DNA of 64,000 nucleotides from Myrica gale (Eukaryota > Streptophyta > Magnoliopsida > Fagales > Myricaceae): positions 17,117,001 through 17,181,000 of the forward strand of contig OZ005620.1 in the NCBI GenBank assembly GCA_963930655.1, given 5' to 3'. The notes below the pieces were generated by a model. The model did not search any database. It saw only the letters and a list, made by a program, of their open reading frames with translations, and was not told where the DNA came from. Each line of letters begins with the position of its first letter. The stretch's first letter is position 1. This document shows positions 49,641 through 60,369 of the stretch, one piece after another. Made by a program: the position numbers and the translations under genes.

Positions 49641-49884
49641 TTCTAGAACGTGAATCAAATTGACAACTCCATGTGATTCACGTGGGTCTTGTTCAATAGG
49701 CCTCCGTGAAGTTGCTTGAGTCCATGTCGCTTGAATTAGCCCATTGAGTAGCTCCTTGAACTTCTTAGCTTGTGCCCTCGTAACCGGCCCAATGGGAACT
49801 CGAATTGGATCCTCCGATGATGTGCCTTGATTCCCATCAGAAGAATCACCGGGGGGTGGCCTCGGATCAAGTCTTCGACGACTA
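49629..49884 (-). pseudogene. C-terminal end of a gypsy-type polyprotein
   Basis: The - strand frame of about 80 codons reads SSEDPIRVPIGPVTRAQAKK then FKELLNGLIQATW, and stops at 49629. The GPVTRARAKKFKE-type tail is common at the end of plant gypsy polyproteins. No integrase or LTR partner is visible nearby. Confidence 0.6.
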
Positions 49885-50667
49885 AGTTAGATCTTAGGAA
49901 GATGTTTAGTGTTTAGAGAATAGAATTATGCATGAGAGAATATGAAGAGGAATACATGTCTATTTATACATGTACCGACGTCATAGTACTATTAGGAGAC
50001 TACCTCTTATGGTAATAGAGTTTTATTATGAGAGTTTCTGAAATAAATAGGTTGTTTAAGGGAAGTCCTGGGACTGCCAGAATCCTATTCTTTGTCGGAC
50101 ACTTAATATTCACCGTGCGCTAATGGCTCGAGTGGTCGAGCTTGCCGAGTGCCGAGTATTTCATGACCCATTAGAAAATATTGGAAAAATCAAAGGAGAA
50201 GAAAATGAGAGAGACGATGCTACAAGATTTATAATGATGGAGAGAGAGAAGAAAATGAGGCTACAGAGGGATCCGACCAATAGCTTAGTTGAATGCATGG
50301 GCGCATATATACAAAAAAAAAAAAAAACAACATTTTGCCTTAACCTTATGCAATATTATTTTATTTGCCCTTGGACTACGATTCGACCATGTTTGGATAG
50401 AGTCTCAACTTTTATTCCAATTCCTATAATTTCTCTGCATTTTCTTGAATCTGAAGCCATGAGTGAGCCCTGTCCAGCTTTACTTCATTGCCGTCATGGT
50501 TTTCCTATACCCGAGCTCTTCATCTTTGGCTGAGTAAGCACATGCCAAAGACGGCTCTTAGACTACAGCAAAAGTAATTTTTCATATTTTTTTTGGTCCA
50601 AACCAAATAGTCCATTCAAGGTGTCAAAGTTGAGACAAATGGTGAAAGATACAATCAGTTCAAAATA
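49885..50667. other. spacer left of the Tat-like element
   Basis: A frame at 50123-50533 has no family resemblance. Nothing else seen. Confidence 0.4.
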
Positions 50668-50672
50668 GAGCT

Positions 50673-51294
50673 TAATGAAGCCAAATTTAACTGGTCTATC
50701 ACAAAGTTTACTGAGCTAAGAACCCGAAGGAGCTGGGCCTAAGGTCCAGCGCTTGGGACGGGTTGAAAGGCTCAGACTCTCCTTCCTTCCTCCTATAAGC
50801 AAAGAAAACAAACTAAAATCTTGGGTCCTCCCCGTAAGGGAATTTTTTGATGTTTTTCTTAATCGTCATTCTTCCATTTCTTTTGTTTACTTGTTCAATT
50901 ATGAGTGAGAGAGATGTGTGTACCTTTTTCTATCATGTCCTCCTTCTACATTACAATCCAGGCCCTAGCGTCCTTTGACCTTTTTCGTCCTATTCAACCT
51001 TTCAGCAAGGGTTGGCGTTGTTAGACTTTGTCCCCTTACGGCTGGATTGAGTCGACCAATTCTTCACCCTTCCCTTTCACTTTTAAGACTATCAATCAGT
51101 GGTTGGATGGACAGGGAGCAATCATATTTCTTTGTGTGGGCTTCATTACGTGATAATATATCGAAGACAGGCTCTTTTTATGGACCTTCAATCAAAAAAA
51201 GGCAATGTCGCATTGAATGAGCTGATTCTTGCCTCACTATTTTTGGGCTTCTTATTATTGGCATTTGTAGTCAGGAAAAATTCTTTCTCCATCA
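50673..51294 (-). repeat. Tat-like 3' LTR
   Basis: It begins TAATGAAGCCAAATTT on + (the expected TG has become TA) and ends TTTCTCCATCA. It aligns along its whole length with 60370-61021, with many substitutions and several indels, the largest around 60650 where the other copy is longer. Confidence 0.88.
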
Positions 51295-51445
51295 AGAGTC
51301 TTCTATTATGTTAGGCGATCTGTAAGGCTAAGAGAATATTATGGCGTCGGCGGTACTATCAATTGATCCTCCCAACAACTTAACCATCACTTCAGCGTCT
51401 TTTCCCCTTAAACTACCTATCGTGTCTACCACCATACCTTTCCTT

Positions 51446-51450
51446 TATAA
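51446..51450 (+). promoter_or_regulatory. TATA-like box before F-box-like ORF 1
   Basis: CCTTTATAAGACC, 81 bases before the ATG at 51527. The same arrangement precedes the two other F-box-like ORFs. Confidence 0.45.
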
Positions 51451-51526
51451 GACCCTGGCCCTCATTTATTTGACTCACAAAACCATTTCCCTTCATTGCT
51501 GCCCCTTCTTCTACCAATTTAACCTC

Positions 51527-52114
51527 ATGCCTCGTTCAGGGATCGTGAAGAAAAGGAGGAGGACACAACTAACACTCCCTTCCCTCTTGGATCTTCCACC
51601 TAAATTATTAACTGACATTTTATCTCGAGTGGTAAGAGATTGTGGTGTGGAAGAGTTATTCAACCTAGTGAAGGTTGATCTTAAATGTCGAGAGGTGGCC
51701 AAATCACCTCCAGTGCTTCAAAGCATCAAGTTTGAGGAGCTTTCTCTTCGTGAAGACCACAACCAACTAGTGGGGGACTTTGTCACAAACCTATTGAGGA
51801 GTGAGAACCCTGATATTCTTTACCTTGAAGGAGTGGAGCTTGCATTTGGACTCGAAACTGATTATCCTGCGGGAGAAATGATGATCATTCGGGCTAGTCA
51901 TTTCCAGTGCCCTTGTGCTATTTACACTGAATGCATCTTAAACATGATTAAGGATGAGATATATATTGCGAGGTGTGGGAGAAGTTGGATGCTCTTAAGC
52001 AGCAACTGGGCCCCTATGACATGTAGTGGGAGCGGATGGGTGCCATTGAGCTATTTCGTGAATCCTAGGGTGACTCTGCCCCTATCGAAGCAGGCAAGCC
52101 CCAAATATGTGTGA
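51527..52114 (+). CDS. F-box-like ORF 1, antisense inside the Tat-like element
   Basis: 195 codons from the ATG at 51527; the frame is open further upstream, but similarity and the TATA spacing favour this start. Residues 19-62 form an F-box-like segment (SLLDLPPKLLTDILSRV then RDCGVEELFNLVK...CREVAKSP). After this come SPPVLQ and LLRSENPDILYLEGVELAFG, which resemble the region after the F-box in plant At2g35280-type F-box proteins (the 'GNPEAL' repeat-like part). From about 51965 the likely continuation is in another frame, with two stops, up to a stop at about 52265, so the gene is decayed. If expressed, the protein could join an SCF ubiquitin ligase through SKP1, which is inference. It starts only about 230 bases from the 3' LTR edge. 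Confidence 0.65.
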   Translation: MPRSGIVKKRRRTQLTLPSLLDLPPKLLTDILSRVVRDCGVEELFNLVKVDLKCREVAKSPPVLQSIKFEELSLREDHNQLVGDFVTNLLRSENPDILYLEGVELAFGLETDYPAGEMMIIRASHFQCPCAIYTECILNMIKDEIYIARCGRSWMLLSSNWAPMTCSGSGWVPLSYFVNPRVTLPLSKQASPKYV

Positions 52115-52753
52115 TGGGTTACATGTCTCCTCCACCTATGTTCCCAGCTGTATGGTTCCTAATTCTTGCTTTCCGCCCTGATGTCTTCGATGCCTCCCTT
52201 TGCCCTCCCTGTCAGGCCACTCGGGAGCCTCAATTCTTCTTATCCTGTGCTAACATTAGCTTCTAGATAAACATGAGGATTGGGTTGTTTCTTTTGATTT
52301 TTGATTTTTTCTTTTTTTTTCTTCTCTGCCTTCTGCTTGTAGACATTTTATAAAGAGAGAATGGGTTGGTGCGTACTGAATAGAAAATCTCATAGGTTCC
52401 CACCTCTCTTCTACAATCTTTCATGTGGTTGTTGGGCTTTTGGGTGTGATATGTAAGGGGCTTGTTGTGTACATATTTTTTGTGGGTCTTTGCTATGGAA
52501 TTATGCTTCTGACTATTTTTCTCTCCCATTTTCCTTTCTTTTTTTTGGGGGGGTCACGTGTTCCTTATCTTTTGGGGTACATGTAACTTCTGATGCTTTT
52601 TGTATCGACATGACACCTGACCTCTAGTTCATAAATGAACTCTACAAAATGCTTGAGACTCTAAAGCGTCATGAATGAGCCTAAAAGTAGACCTAGTGCC
52701 CATAACTCGCCTTGTTTCAAAATTCCTAGACTTTCAAACGTTATGAATGAGCC

Positions 52754-52761
52754 TATAAATA
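52754..52761 (+). promoter_or_regulatory. TATA-like box before F-box-like ORF 2
   Basis: GCCTATAAATAAAC, 104-111 bases before the ATG at 52865, close to consensus. Confidence 0.5.
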
Positions 52762-52864
52762 AACATGGCTTTCGTTGTTTGTTCTCCACATATTCTCTTT
52801 CCTCCACCACAGTCCAAGCTTCATCTGCCCCTTTACTTTTATTCCCACTTCACTCACCGTCTGC

Positions 52865-53400
52865 ATGGCTACTGACAACCTTCCTTGTATGCTACTTAGC
52901 CTTCCTTTTGAGTTGGTCCGTATAATCCTCACCTTCTTGCTGAAATCTCACAATGTTGCTTTGTTGGCATTTGTGCAAACTTGCAGCCAGTGCAGGGACT
53001 GGGTTTAGTGGTTAGGATGCTTCCTCCTCGGTCCCAAAGGGATGAAGCTTTCATGAGGGGCCTCTAATGCTTTCTCAACTGTGGGAACCTTGATATTTTG
53101 TTCTTAAGAGGGTTCAAGGGGTTGTTGACTTGTCCCTGGGGTAGTCGTCAACAGGCGTCATCTGATCAGGAAATCATCACATCGAGCAATAGGGGTAGCT
53201 TCAGAAGAGTTACGTTGCTTGTATCACTCGAGTGCTTGCAGGACGCGATATTTGCCCTAATCTGAATGTTCTTCATAGCAGCAGGATCCACCTTTCCCAA
53301 CTTGTCTTTCAAAAGTTTAGGTCCGAGGTTTTAGAGGTATTTGAGACTTTTTATAGGGGAAGGTTCCTACTCTTTTTTACTTCACTTATATCCTGCAAGA
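52865..53400 (+). pseudogene. F-box-like ORF 2, broken
   Basis: The first 47 codons (52865-53008) give an F-box-like segment, MLLSLPFELVRIILTFL then LKSHNVALLAFVQTCSQCR. After the stop at 53006 a related stretch continues in pieces. Near 53085 it can be read as a 'NLDILFLRG' block matching the SENPDILYLEG position of ORF 1. It is the most damaged of the three antisense ORFs. Confidence 0.5.
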
Positions 53401-54072
53401 TTCCTATACCGAGCTAGAAGAGTGTATCAACCCTGAATTTCAGGGGGGTTGGCTACCTGGGATGACCCCCACCACTGTGTAACTTACTCTGTCATATTTG
53501 TTGAGGGTTTTTTTGAGTTGTACTTCTTTTTCCATTTTTATGGGCTATAACTACTTTCGGGTGCTCCAGCAATTGGTGTAATATCTACCTTTTATTCTAC
53601 TATAATTTTATACCAGTTTGTCTCACGGTCAATATTTCTCTTCTTATGGTCTTCTTTGTTGTTTACTTGTTATCCAAAGTCCGGCCTAGATCATGTGTCC
53701 TAGACTTTCCCCGAGCCCAACCTGCAGTAGGAAGGCATTCCTCAGTTGGGGAAGACAAGGTCAGCCCACGGGCCTTCCTTCCTACTTAATGGAACATAAT
53801 TAGGCCTACTAGGAGCGTGTACAATTTGATTTATCAAAGCTATCAACGTTTTGGCACCTGTCAATTACTGCTGACCGATGTGTCAGTTATCCCTAACCTT
53901 TTACATCCCTGCAAATCAAATAATACTAGTCTCGTTTAGGCTACTATCTGAAACGACGTGGGGGGATTTTTGAGGATCATCATACTCTGACCACACCTCA
54001 AACCATTAATGCTACTTCGTAATCTTACCACGCAAGCTTTCCTTCCCGACTTTTGGCTTTCTTGGGTTTGCC

Positions 54073-54079
54073 TATATAA
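54073..54079 (+). promoter_or_regulatory. TATA-like box before F-box-like ORF 3
   Basis: TGCCTATATAAGGACC, 83-89 bases before the ATG at 54162. It is a strong plant TATA sequence. Confidence 0.55.
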
Positions 54080-54161
54080 GGACCAGAGAACCTTCTTCTT
54101 TTTCTCACATGACTTTTTCTTTTGCATATCTTTCCTTATTTCCTGCTACTTTGTATTTTCA

Positions 54162-54671
54162 ATGGAGTTACCAGAGACTAATCTTTCTACTTTTGACCAG
54201 GCAAACTCTACCTTTCCCATACAAGATCTCCCTGTTCCCTTTTTGTCCGAAGTTTTCTGCCATGTGGTTCATGAGGGCGGAGTTAATGCTCTCTTCCCTC
54301 TCATGTGCACTAGCCGCTATTGGGATGAGATAACTTACAGCCCTCCAGTTCTCATACAGATACCGTTGTCGAAAGTTTCCTGGGTTCCTCCACCTTATCT
54401 CTCCCAGTATATCTCATCTACTCAATTCATGAAAGACCTCCTGTCTAGTGAAAATCCCAGTGCTACTTTCATTAGGAGCTTAGAGTTATTCCGGTGGAGG
54501 GATTCTGAGTCTGGTCAGGGGATGATCCATCAATCGGCCCAATGGGGACATCCCCCACGGGTATATCTAGACTTAATGTTGCGCATGGCTAAGAGGGTTC
54601 GCCTTCATGAAGTGCCCAAAGCACTAAAAGATTTTAGGGTCAGGCTAGGGCCTGCCTCCACCAGTTTGTAA
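54162..54671 (+). CDS. F-box-like ORF 3, antisense inside the Tat-like element
   Basis: 169 codons (CAATGGAG context). Residues 19-61 are F-box-like (IQDLPVPFLSEVFCHVV then HEGGVNALFPLM...). It shares with ORF 1 the order F-box, SPPVL, about 30 residues, LL.SENP, then a hydrophobic repeat-like part (here LLSSENPSATFIRSLELF). The two proteins align over most of their length at low identity, so they are old paralogues rather than a recent tandem copy. A related reading continues in another frame to about 54780 (NLCWHGGLCEVREFAYYL), which suggests a frameshift near the printed end. SKP1 binding is inferred, not shown. Confidence 0.62.
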   Translation: MELPETNLSTFDQANSTFPIQDLPVPFLSEVFCHVVHEGGVNALFPLMCTSRYWDEITYSPPVLIQIPLSKVSWVPPPYLSQYISSTQFMKDLLSSENPSATFIRSLELFRWRDSESGQGMIHQSAQWGHPPRVYLDLMLRMAKRVRLHEVPKALKDFRVRLGPASTSL

Positions 54672-54955
54672 GGACCAGGGTGATTGTTAACCTGTGCTGG
54701 CATGGGGGACTATGTGAGGTTAGGGAGTTTGCGTATTACCTCACTGCCCTTACCTTGTGCTCTGGTCTTTCTAGGGCCTGACTGGCCAAGATCAGGGGTG
54801 GGACCATGTATCCAGAACTAGGCGGAATTTATCCACCTTTATGATACCCGTTTGTGCCTTCCTTCCCGTACCAGGGCAGAAGTCAGTTACGTCGGCCCAT
54901 ACTCAATTTTTGTTTATTGCTAAGTTTTTGTATATCTCAGGCTGTGCCCTGTGAT

Positions 54956-56260
54956 TATGGGTGATAAACCAAACCGGGAAATTTCGGTTCCACCAGCACC
55001 GACACGTTCCCGGTACCTGGCCTAATCGGTGCAGATTTTGATGCCCCCTATTTGCAAAAATTTTGAGGTTTAACCGGTTCTCGGTGTACCCAACACCGGG
55101 TTCCCCTGGTACCAATTAAACCAGATTTTTGTTTAATTCTATAAAAAAAGGGGTATATGTTTGCCTCCTATCGTCGACCCCCTTAGACTTCCCTAAAGCA
55201 ATTTTCATTTTCTCACTTTCAACCCTACATTTAGTTTCCCCTTCTCTCTCTCTCTCCCTCTCCCTCTGTCTCTCCTCTATCACTGTTTCTCTCCTTCTTG
55301 GTCTCTTGCTCCTTCGCTCTTCTCGATCCCTTACTCCTTCGCTCTGTGCTTGAATTTTGCGTGGACGACAAACTCTCTACATTCGTCTGCTGAATCCCGA
55401 AGTCCAGATGACGCGTTTGAGTGCGAGCATTGTTTCCACTGTTTGTGGTTTTTTGGTGTTGGCAAAAATCAATGCTTACTGGGTTTCAAACCTCTAGGCC
55501 ATTTTTGTTTCTCCTCTTTTTTGTACATTTTTCTTTCTGTTACGCCATGGGAGGAATTTCTTTTATAAGATTGCAAGATATTGCTTGGTTTCAATTTAGT
55601 TTAAGCTGCAATTTATTGGGGATTTCTATATGAAATTTCATTTATAAGATTGCAAGCTATTGCTTTATTTCAATTTAGTTTAAGCTGCAATTTATTAATG
55701 ATTTATGTTTTGGTATTTTCATCTTCTCTTCTCTCTCATCTTAACTTTTCTCAATTTGTTTATAATTTTTAGGGCTTTAATTTGAGACATACTGTAGTGA
55801 AGCGTGGGGGTTCACATCATTCACACGTGCCAAAGGAAGCTCGAGGGGCTTCGAGGTTTTGAGGCTGCTAGATAAGTTTGTGAGGACTATTTTTGGTTTA
55901 TAGTCAGTATTGTTTGGGTTGAATTGTTAAAAGATGTGCCAACAATGGCTGAAGTTTCGTGCTACACCATAAGCAAAATCTAAACTGTAAGATACCATAG
56001 AAATATCTCCATCCAATTGGAAGAGAATCCGACATTTTGATTAGGATAGTCTGTTGGTTTACAAAGTCTATACAATTCGCAGGTCTGATTTTGAATTTTC
56101 TTAGTTTAAACTTTAGATTCTCATCTTATTTGTGCTTTAAAGGCCGATTTTTTCCCTTAAAGGTCTAAGTTGTCGGTGACCAATATTTGAAAACCAGCCT
56201 ATCTGGTGTAGAGTCGACTTTGACCAAAACCGGCACCTACACAGGGGTTGAATAGCTCTA
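54956..56260. mobile_element. degenerate hAT element, relative of 30905-32020, nested in the Tat-like element
   Basis: The right end, on the - strand, reads TAGAGCTATTCAACCCCTGT, matching TAGGGCTGTACAACCCCGGT of the copy at 30905, and continues into the shared GTAGGTGCCGGTTTTGG. The left end TATGGGTGATAAACC, followed by ACCGGGAAATTTCGG, matches that element's other end. Flanks CCTGTGAT (54948-54955) and CCTATGAT (56261-56268) agree at 7 of 8. The 1305-bp interior differs from the other copy and has a TC-rich stretch near 55235-55275. No coding capacity recognised. Confidence 0.8.
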
Positions 56261-56633
56261 CCTATGATAATGACCTTCTCTGTGTAGCATGTGCCTCCTT
56301 TTAATTTTAGCGACGCTTGTAAAAACTGTCATTCAAAACTTGTAATGATTTATAAGTTTATGTTGTTTGTGTATTCTGTGCTTTTCTTGTTTTCATTCTC
56401 ACGCCCTTTGTATGGCTACTTTACTCTTCGTTTTCATCTGTTCACTTCCATTGGAAATTCCTTGATCTCATGGTTTTTGTTGTTTTTATTTTATTTTATC
56501 TGGCCCTGTGCCATAATTCCTATGCCTTAGTGTCTGGAAGTCTTATGCATAATGCTTGTAGACAAAGTGAGGGCTTATCAAAAGTTAGGACTTATAGCAA
56601 GGCGTGATAGCTTGAGATAGGTTCTGTTCTTTT

Positions 56634-57085
56634 CCAAGGCTCCTGTCTTTCTTTAATCCAGGACCCGAGGGCTCATGGCAATATATAATCCATGGCCCGA
56701 AGGCTCCTGCAAATCTATAATCCAGGGTCCGAAGGCGTTTGGCTTTTTTAATCTAGGGTCTGAATGCTCCTGTTAATCAGTAATCCATGGTCCGAGGGCT
56801 CCTATCTTTCCCATTCTTTTTTTAGGGGGCACCGAGGCCAAATAGTCATCTTTCAAAATCCAAGGCACGAGGGCTCTTACTAACTCACAAATCCATGGCA
56901 TGAAGGCTCCTGCCTTTCTTTAATCTAGGGCTTAAGGACTCCTACCTTTTCCTGCCTCTTTTTTTCGCACGAGGGCAAAATAGTCATCTTTCACAATCCA
57001 AGGCACATGGGTTCCTGCCAACTCATAAATCCAAGGCATGAAGGCTCATGCCTTTCTTTAATTCAGGGGCCCAAGAGCTACTACC
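56634..57085. repeat. 32-bp minisatellite after the Tat-like pol
   Basis: About eleven units with a consensus near AATCCANGGNNCGAAGGCTC start at 56655, 56687, 56719, 56750, 56782, 56857, 56890, 56922, 56996, 57028 and 57060. The period is 31-33 bases where contiguous. Two longer gaps share CAAAATAGTCATCTTTCA (about 56840 and 56977), giving a higher-order period near 139 bases. It begins right after the last integrase-like codons, in the element's 3' untranslated part. Confidence 0.88.
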
Positions 57086-60000
57086 TTTTTCCTTTTTGTA
57101 GAGACTTAACTTAGGAGCAAATATAATGTTTATTGATAGTACATTTTGAGATGATCGACATTCTAAGGGTGTGGGAGCGCTATGCCGCCTAGATCCTCCA
57201 TACGGTAGGTGCCCCTTTTTTCGCTCCTGGGTAACCTTATAGAGCCCTTCACACTTGCCATACATCTTCCTTTCTCAAGCGTCCACATTTAGAGGGAGGT
57301 ATTTTCGCAAAACAAGGTCCCCCAACTCAAACTGTCGAGGTCAGACTCTCGCATTATATTACAGCCTAACTTGACTTTGATTGGCTACATCTCGAGCATC
57401 AACTCCATCACGGATTTCCTCCACCAAATCTAATTTCATTCTCAACTTTTCATCATTATCAGATGGACTGAAGTGGCCATTCTGATAACTTGGTATCTCG
57501 ATTTTGACAAGTATTAGAGCTTTAACTCCGAAAGCCAAGATGAATGGGGTCTCTCCTTTTGGGGTTCTCATAGTTGTTCGGTATGCCCATAACACTTCTA
57601 TTAACTCATAAGCCCTTGACCCTTTCTTGGCATCAACCGTTTATTTATAATTCTCACCAAAGTTTGGTTGGTTACTTTCACTACACATTAGCGTGAGGGT
57701 AGACAGGGGAAGAAAAATGATTCGAAATACCCGACCTAGAACAAAAAGTCCTGAAACGATGATTATTGAACTGTCAACCGTTGTCAAACATGATCACCCA
57801 ATGAAGGCCAAATCGATAAATATTTTTCCAAACAAAGAAATGAATCCGTTCCTCCATAATCGTAGCCAAAGGCTTAACCTCCACCCATTTAGTAAAATAA
57901 TCAATGGCCACAACCAAAAATTTTGCCTGCCCTCTTGCCTGGTGGAACAACCCCACTATGTCTATCCCCCACTGAGCGAAAGGGGCAGGGTGAACTGATG
58001 GAGTCATCGGCTCAGGTGGGGCTCTGTGGTATGTCGGCATGCCGTTGACAATCACATGTTTGCACTATTTCTTTGGCGTCACACAGCATAGTAGGCCAAA
58101 AATACCCAGCTCTCAAGGCCTTATGGGATAAAACCCGGTGACCAGAGTGATTCCCGCATATTCCTTCATGTATTTCTTGCAACGCGTAGGTCGCTTCATT
58201 GTATACCGAGAGGACCACGTGCAGACTCGCCGGTGTTCGTCCCTGTCTTGTGCGAGCATACCATTGGTAAAATAAGCAAGTATGGGTGCCCCCTACCATC
58301 CTAACGAGTCTACGGGGCATATTGGATAATGACCTTCCCGATGTAAGGAGAAGGGGCACACAACTATCCCTTTGGGCATGCCACCCGTCATATCCAACTC
58401 CAGATCCGAGGCTAACTAAGCCAGGCGATCGACCTTTTCGTTATGCTCCCGTGGTACCAACACAAGCTCGAACGTCTCGAAAGCTTGCCTCAATGTCTCT
58501 ACCTGAGCAAAATATTCCTGCATTTGTTCTTTCATAAAACCTTATTGACAATTAGGTAAGAGTCACTTCGAGCATGTACCCATCCACCTCCATCATGCGT
58601 GCAATGGTCAGGCCAGCCAATAAAGCTTCATACTCTACTTCATTATTGGTGGCCCAAAATTCGAAGCGTAGGGCTTATTCTATCTCCACCCTTTCAGGGC
58701 AAGTAAGAGTCACTCCGGCTCTACTAGTTTTCCGATTAGAAGAGTCATCCACGTGCACATTCCATGTTTTCCAGTAGATGTGTGGATAGTCACCCTCAGC
58801 AAGAGTTGAGTCCTCGGTGAAGTCTAACAAGAAATTCGCAACAACCTGCCCTTTAATGGATGTGCGAATGGAGTATGATATATCGAATTCACTCAACTCC
58901 AGGGACTACTAGATTAGAAGCCCATATGCATCGGGGTTCAACAAGACTTTCTTCAATGGTAGATTAGTAATTACGCAAATAGTATGAGCTTGAAAATAAG
59001 GGCTCAACTTTCGTGTTATGACCATTAGGCTCAATGCAATTATTTCCATAAACAGATACAAACTACACCGGCTTCTCGATGTTATGTTCTTCTCGGACTA
59101 GTACTGAACTCATAATACTCACAGCTGCTAAATACACGTATAATAACGCGTCCAGCACAGGCCGATTGAAAATCAGAGGCTGGGTCAGGTATGTGTTAAG
59201 TGATTATAGAGAGCGAGTATATTCCTAGTCCCATGTGAAGGTTTTTCACAAGATTCGAAATAAGAGTAGGCAACGATCGATAGATCGTGAGATGAAACAA
59301 TTCAGGGCTACCACTTCCCCCATAATCTCCACAATTCTTTTCAGTTAGTAGGCGCCCTGAGTCGCAAGATTGCTTCTATCTTCTCAGGGTTAGCCTTAAC
59401 CCCTCTCTCAGAGAACATAAATCCCAGGAACTTTCCTGAGGATACATCGAAAGCACATTTGGTAGAGTTCAATTTCATGTCATAACGGTCTAGGGTATCG
59501 ATGGTCTCAGCCAAATCTTTCAAATGCTCCTCCATTTGTCTGCTTTTCTCAAGCATGTCATCTATATTTACCTTCATATTCCTACCGATTTATTTCTTAA
59601 ACAAAGCAATCACCAACCTCTGGTAGATAGCACCAACATTTTATAAACCAAACGACATGACCAGGTAGCAATACAACCCCCTATCAGTTATTAAAAAATG
59701 TATTTTCTTGGTCTGCTGGGTGCATTTTTATTTGATTGTAGCCCAAAAAGACATGTAGGAAGGAAAGTAACTCATATTCGACCGTGGAGTCAACTAACAT
59801 GTCAACCCAAGGTAAATGATAACTATCTTTCTGCCAAGCCTTATTAAGGTCAGTAAAATCCACACATCTGCCACTCTCCATTAGACTTAGGGACCAGAAC
59901 TACGTTAGCTAGCCAATCAAGATAAGCAACTTCTCTTACAAACCCTACCTCCATTAGTTTGTCCACTTCCTTGGCTATCACCTTGCTTCTTTCGAGTGCA

Positions 60001-60311
60001 CAAGCCTTTTTCTTCTGCTTCTTGGCTGGATCAATGCCGAGTCAATGCATCATCACTAAATGATCCACCCCTCCCCTAGCTCTATGAGACCATGCAAAAG
60101 ACTTCATTCAGAGCCATAAGAATTGGAGCAGCGCTCGCTTAGCTTGTTCGTCTAGCGAAGCACCTACCTTCACCACTTTACTCGTCTCTAGCTCCAAGCT
60201 CTCCAATGGATCTATTGTTTGAGCGTGGGGCATATGCCTTTTGTCCACCAATAAAGCTTCCATGTGCTTCATCTGCGAATCTTCTAGTGCCACGAAGTCA
60301 GTTAATGACAT
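57023..60311 (-). pseudogene. Tat-like pol remnants: RT, RNase H, integrase
   Basis: Order on the - strand: linker before RT (60311-60108, VKVGASLDEQAKRALLQFL); RT (59881-59684, CVDFTDLNKA...YNQIKMHPADQE; 59577-59341, with VNIDDM in place of the usual YVDDM); RNase H (58896-58675, WNVHVDDSSNRKTSRAGVTL); integrase zinc domain (58359-58012, EIHEGICGNHSGHRVL...); integrase core (58055-57774, WGIDIVGLFHQARGQAKFLV, DYFTKWVEVKPLA); C-terminal part (57595-57359, LWAYRTTMRTPKGETPFILA); tail (57265-57023). The pieces lie in different frames with many stops, so no active protein is possible. The motif style fits the Tat lineage. Confidence 0.85.
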
Positions 60312-60347
60312 AGCATAAACCAGAAAATGTCACTGCAGTTGAACATA

Positions 60348-60369
60348 TCTTCCCATAGACGGCGTCATC
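60348..60369 (-). other. primer binding site remnant of the Tat-like element
   Basis: Directly inside the 5' LTR the - strand reads GATGACGCCGTCTATGGGAA. Plant Tat elements commonly have a GGCGCCGTCTGTGGGAA-type primer site here, so this looks like a mutated copy. Confidence 0.55.

Noticed and set aside
50123..50533. 136-codon + strand frame
   Set aside because: It contains a low-complexity Lys run from a poly-A stretch, with no domain and no supporting context.
51341..51526. 62-codon N-terminal extension of F-box-like ORF 1
   Set aside because: It would start before the TATA-like box at 51446 and has no F-box family similarity.
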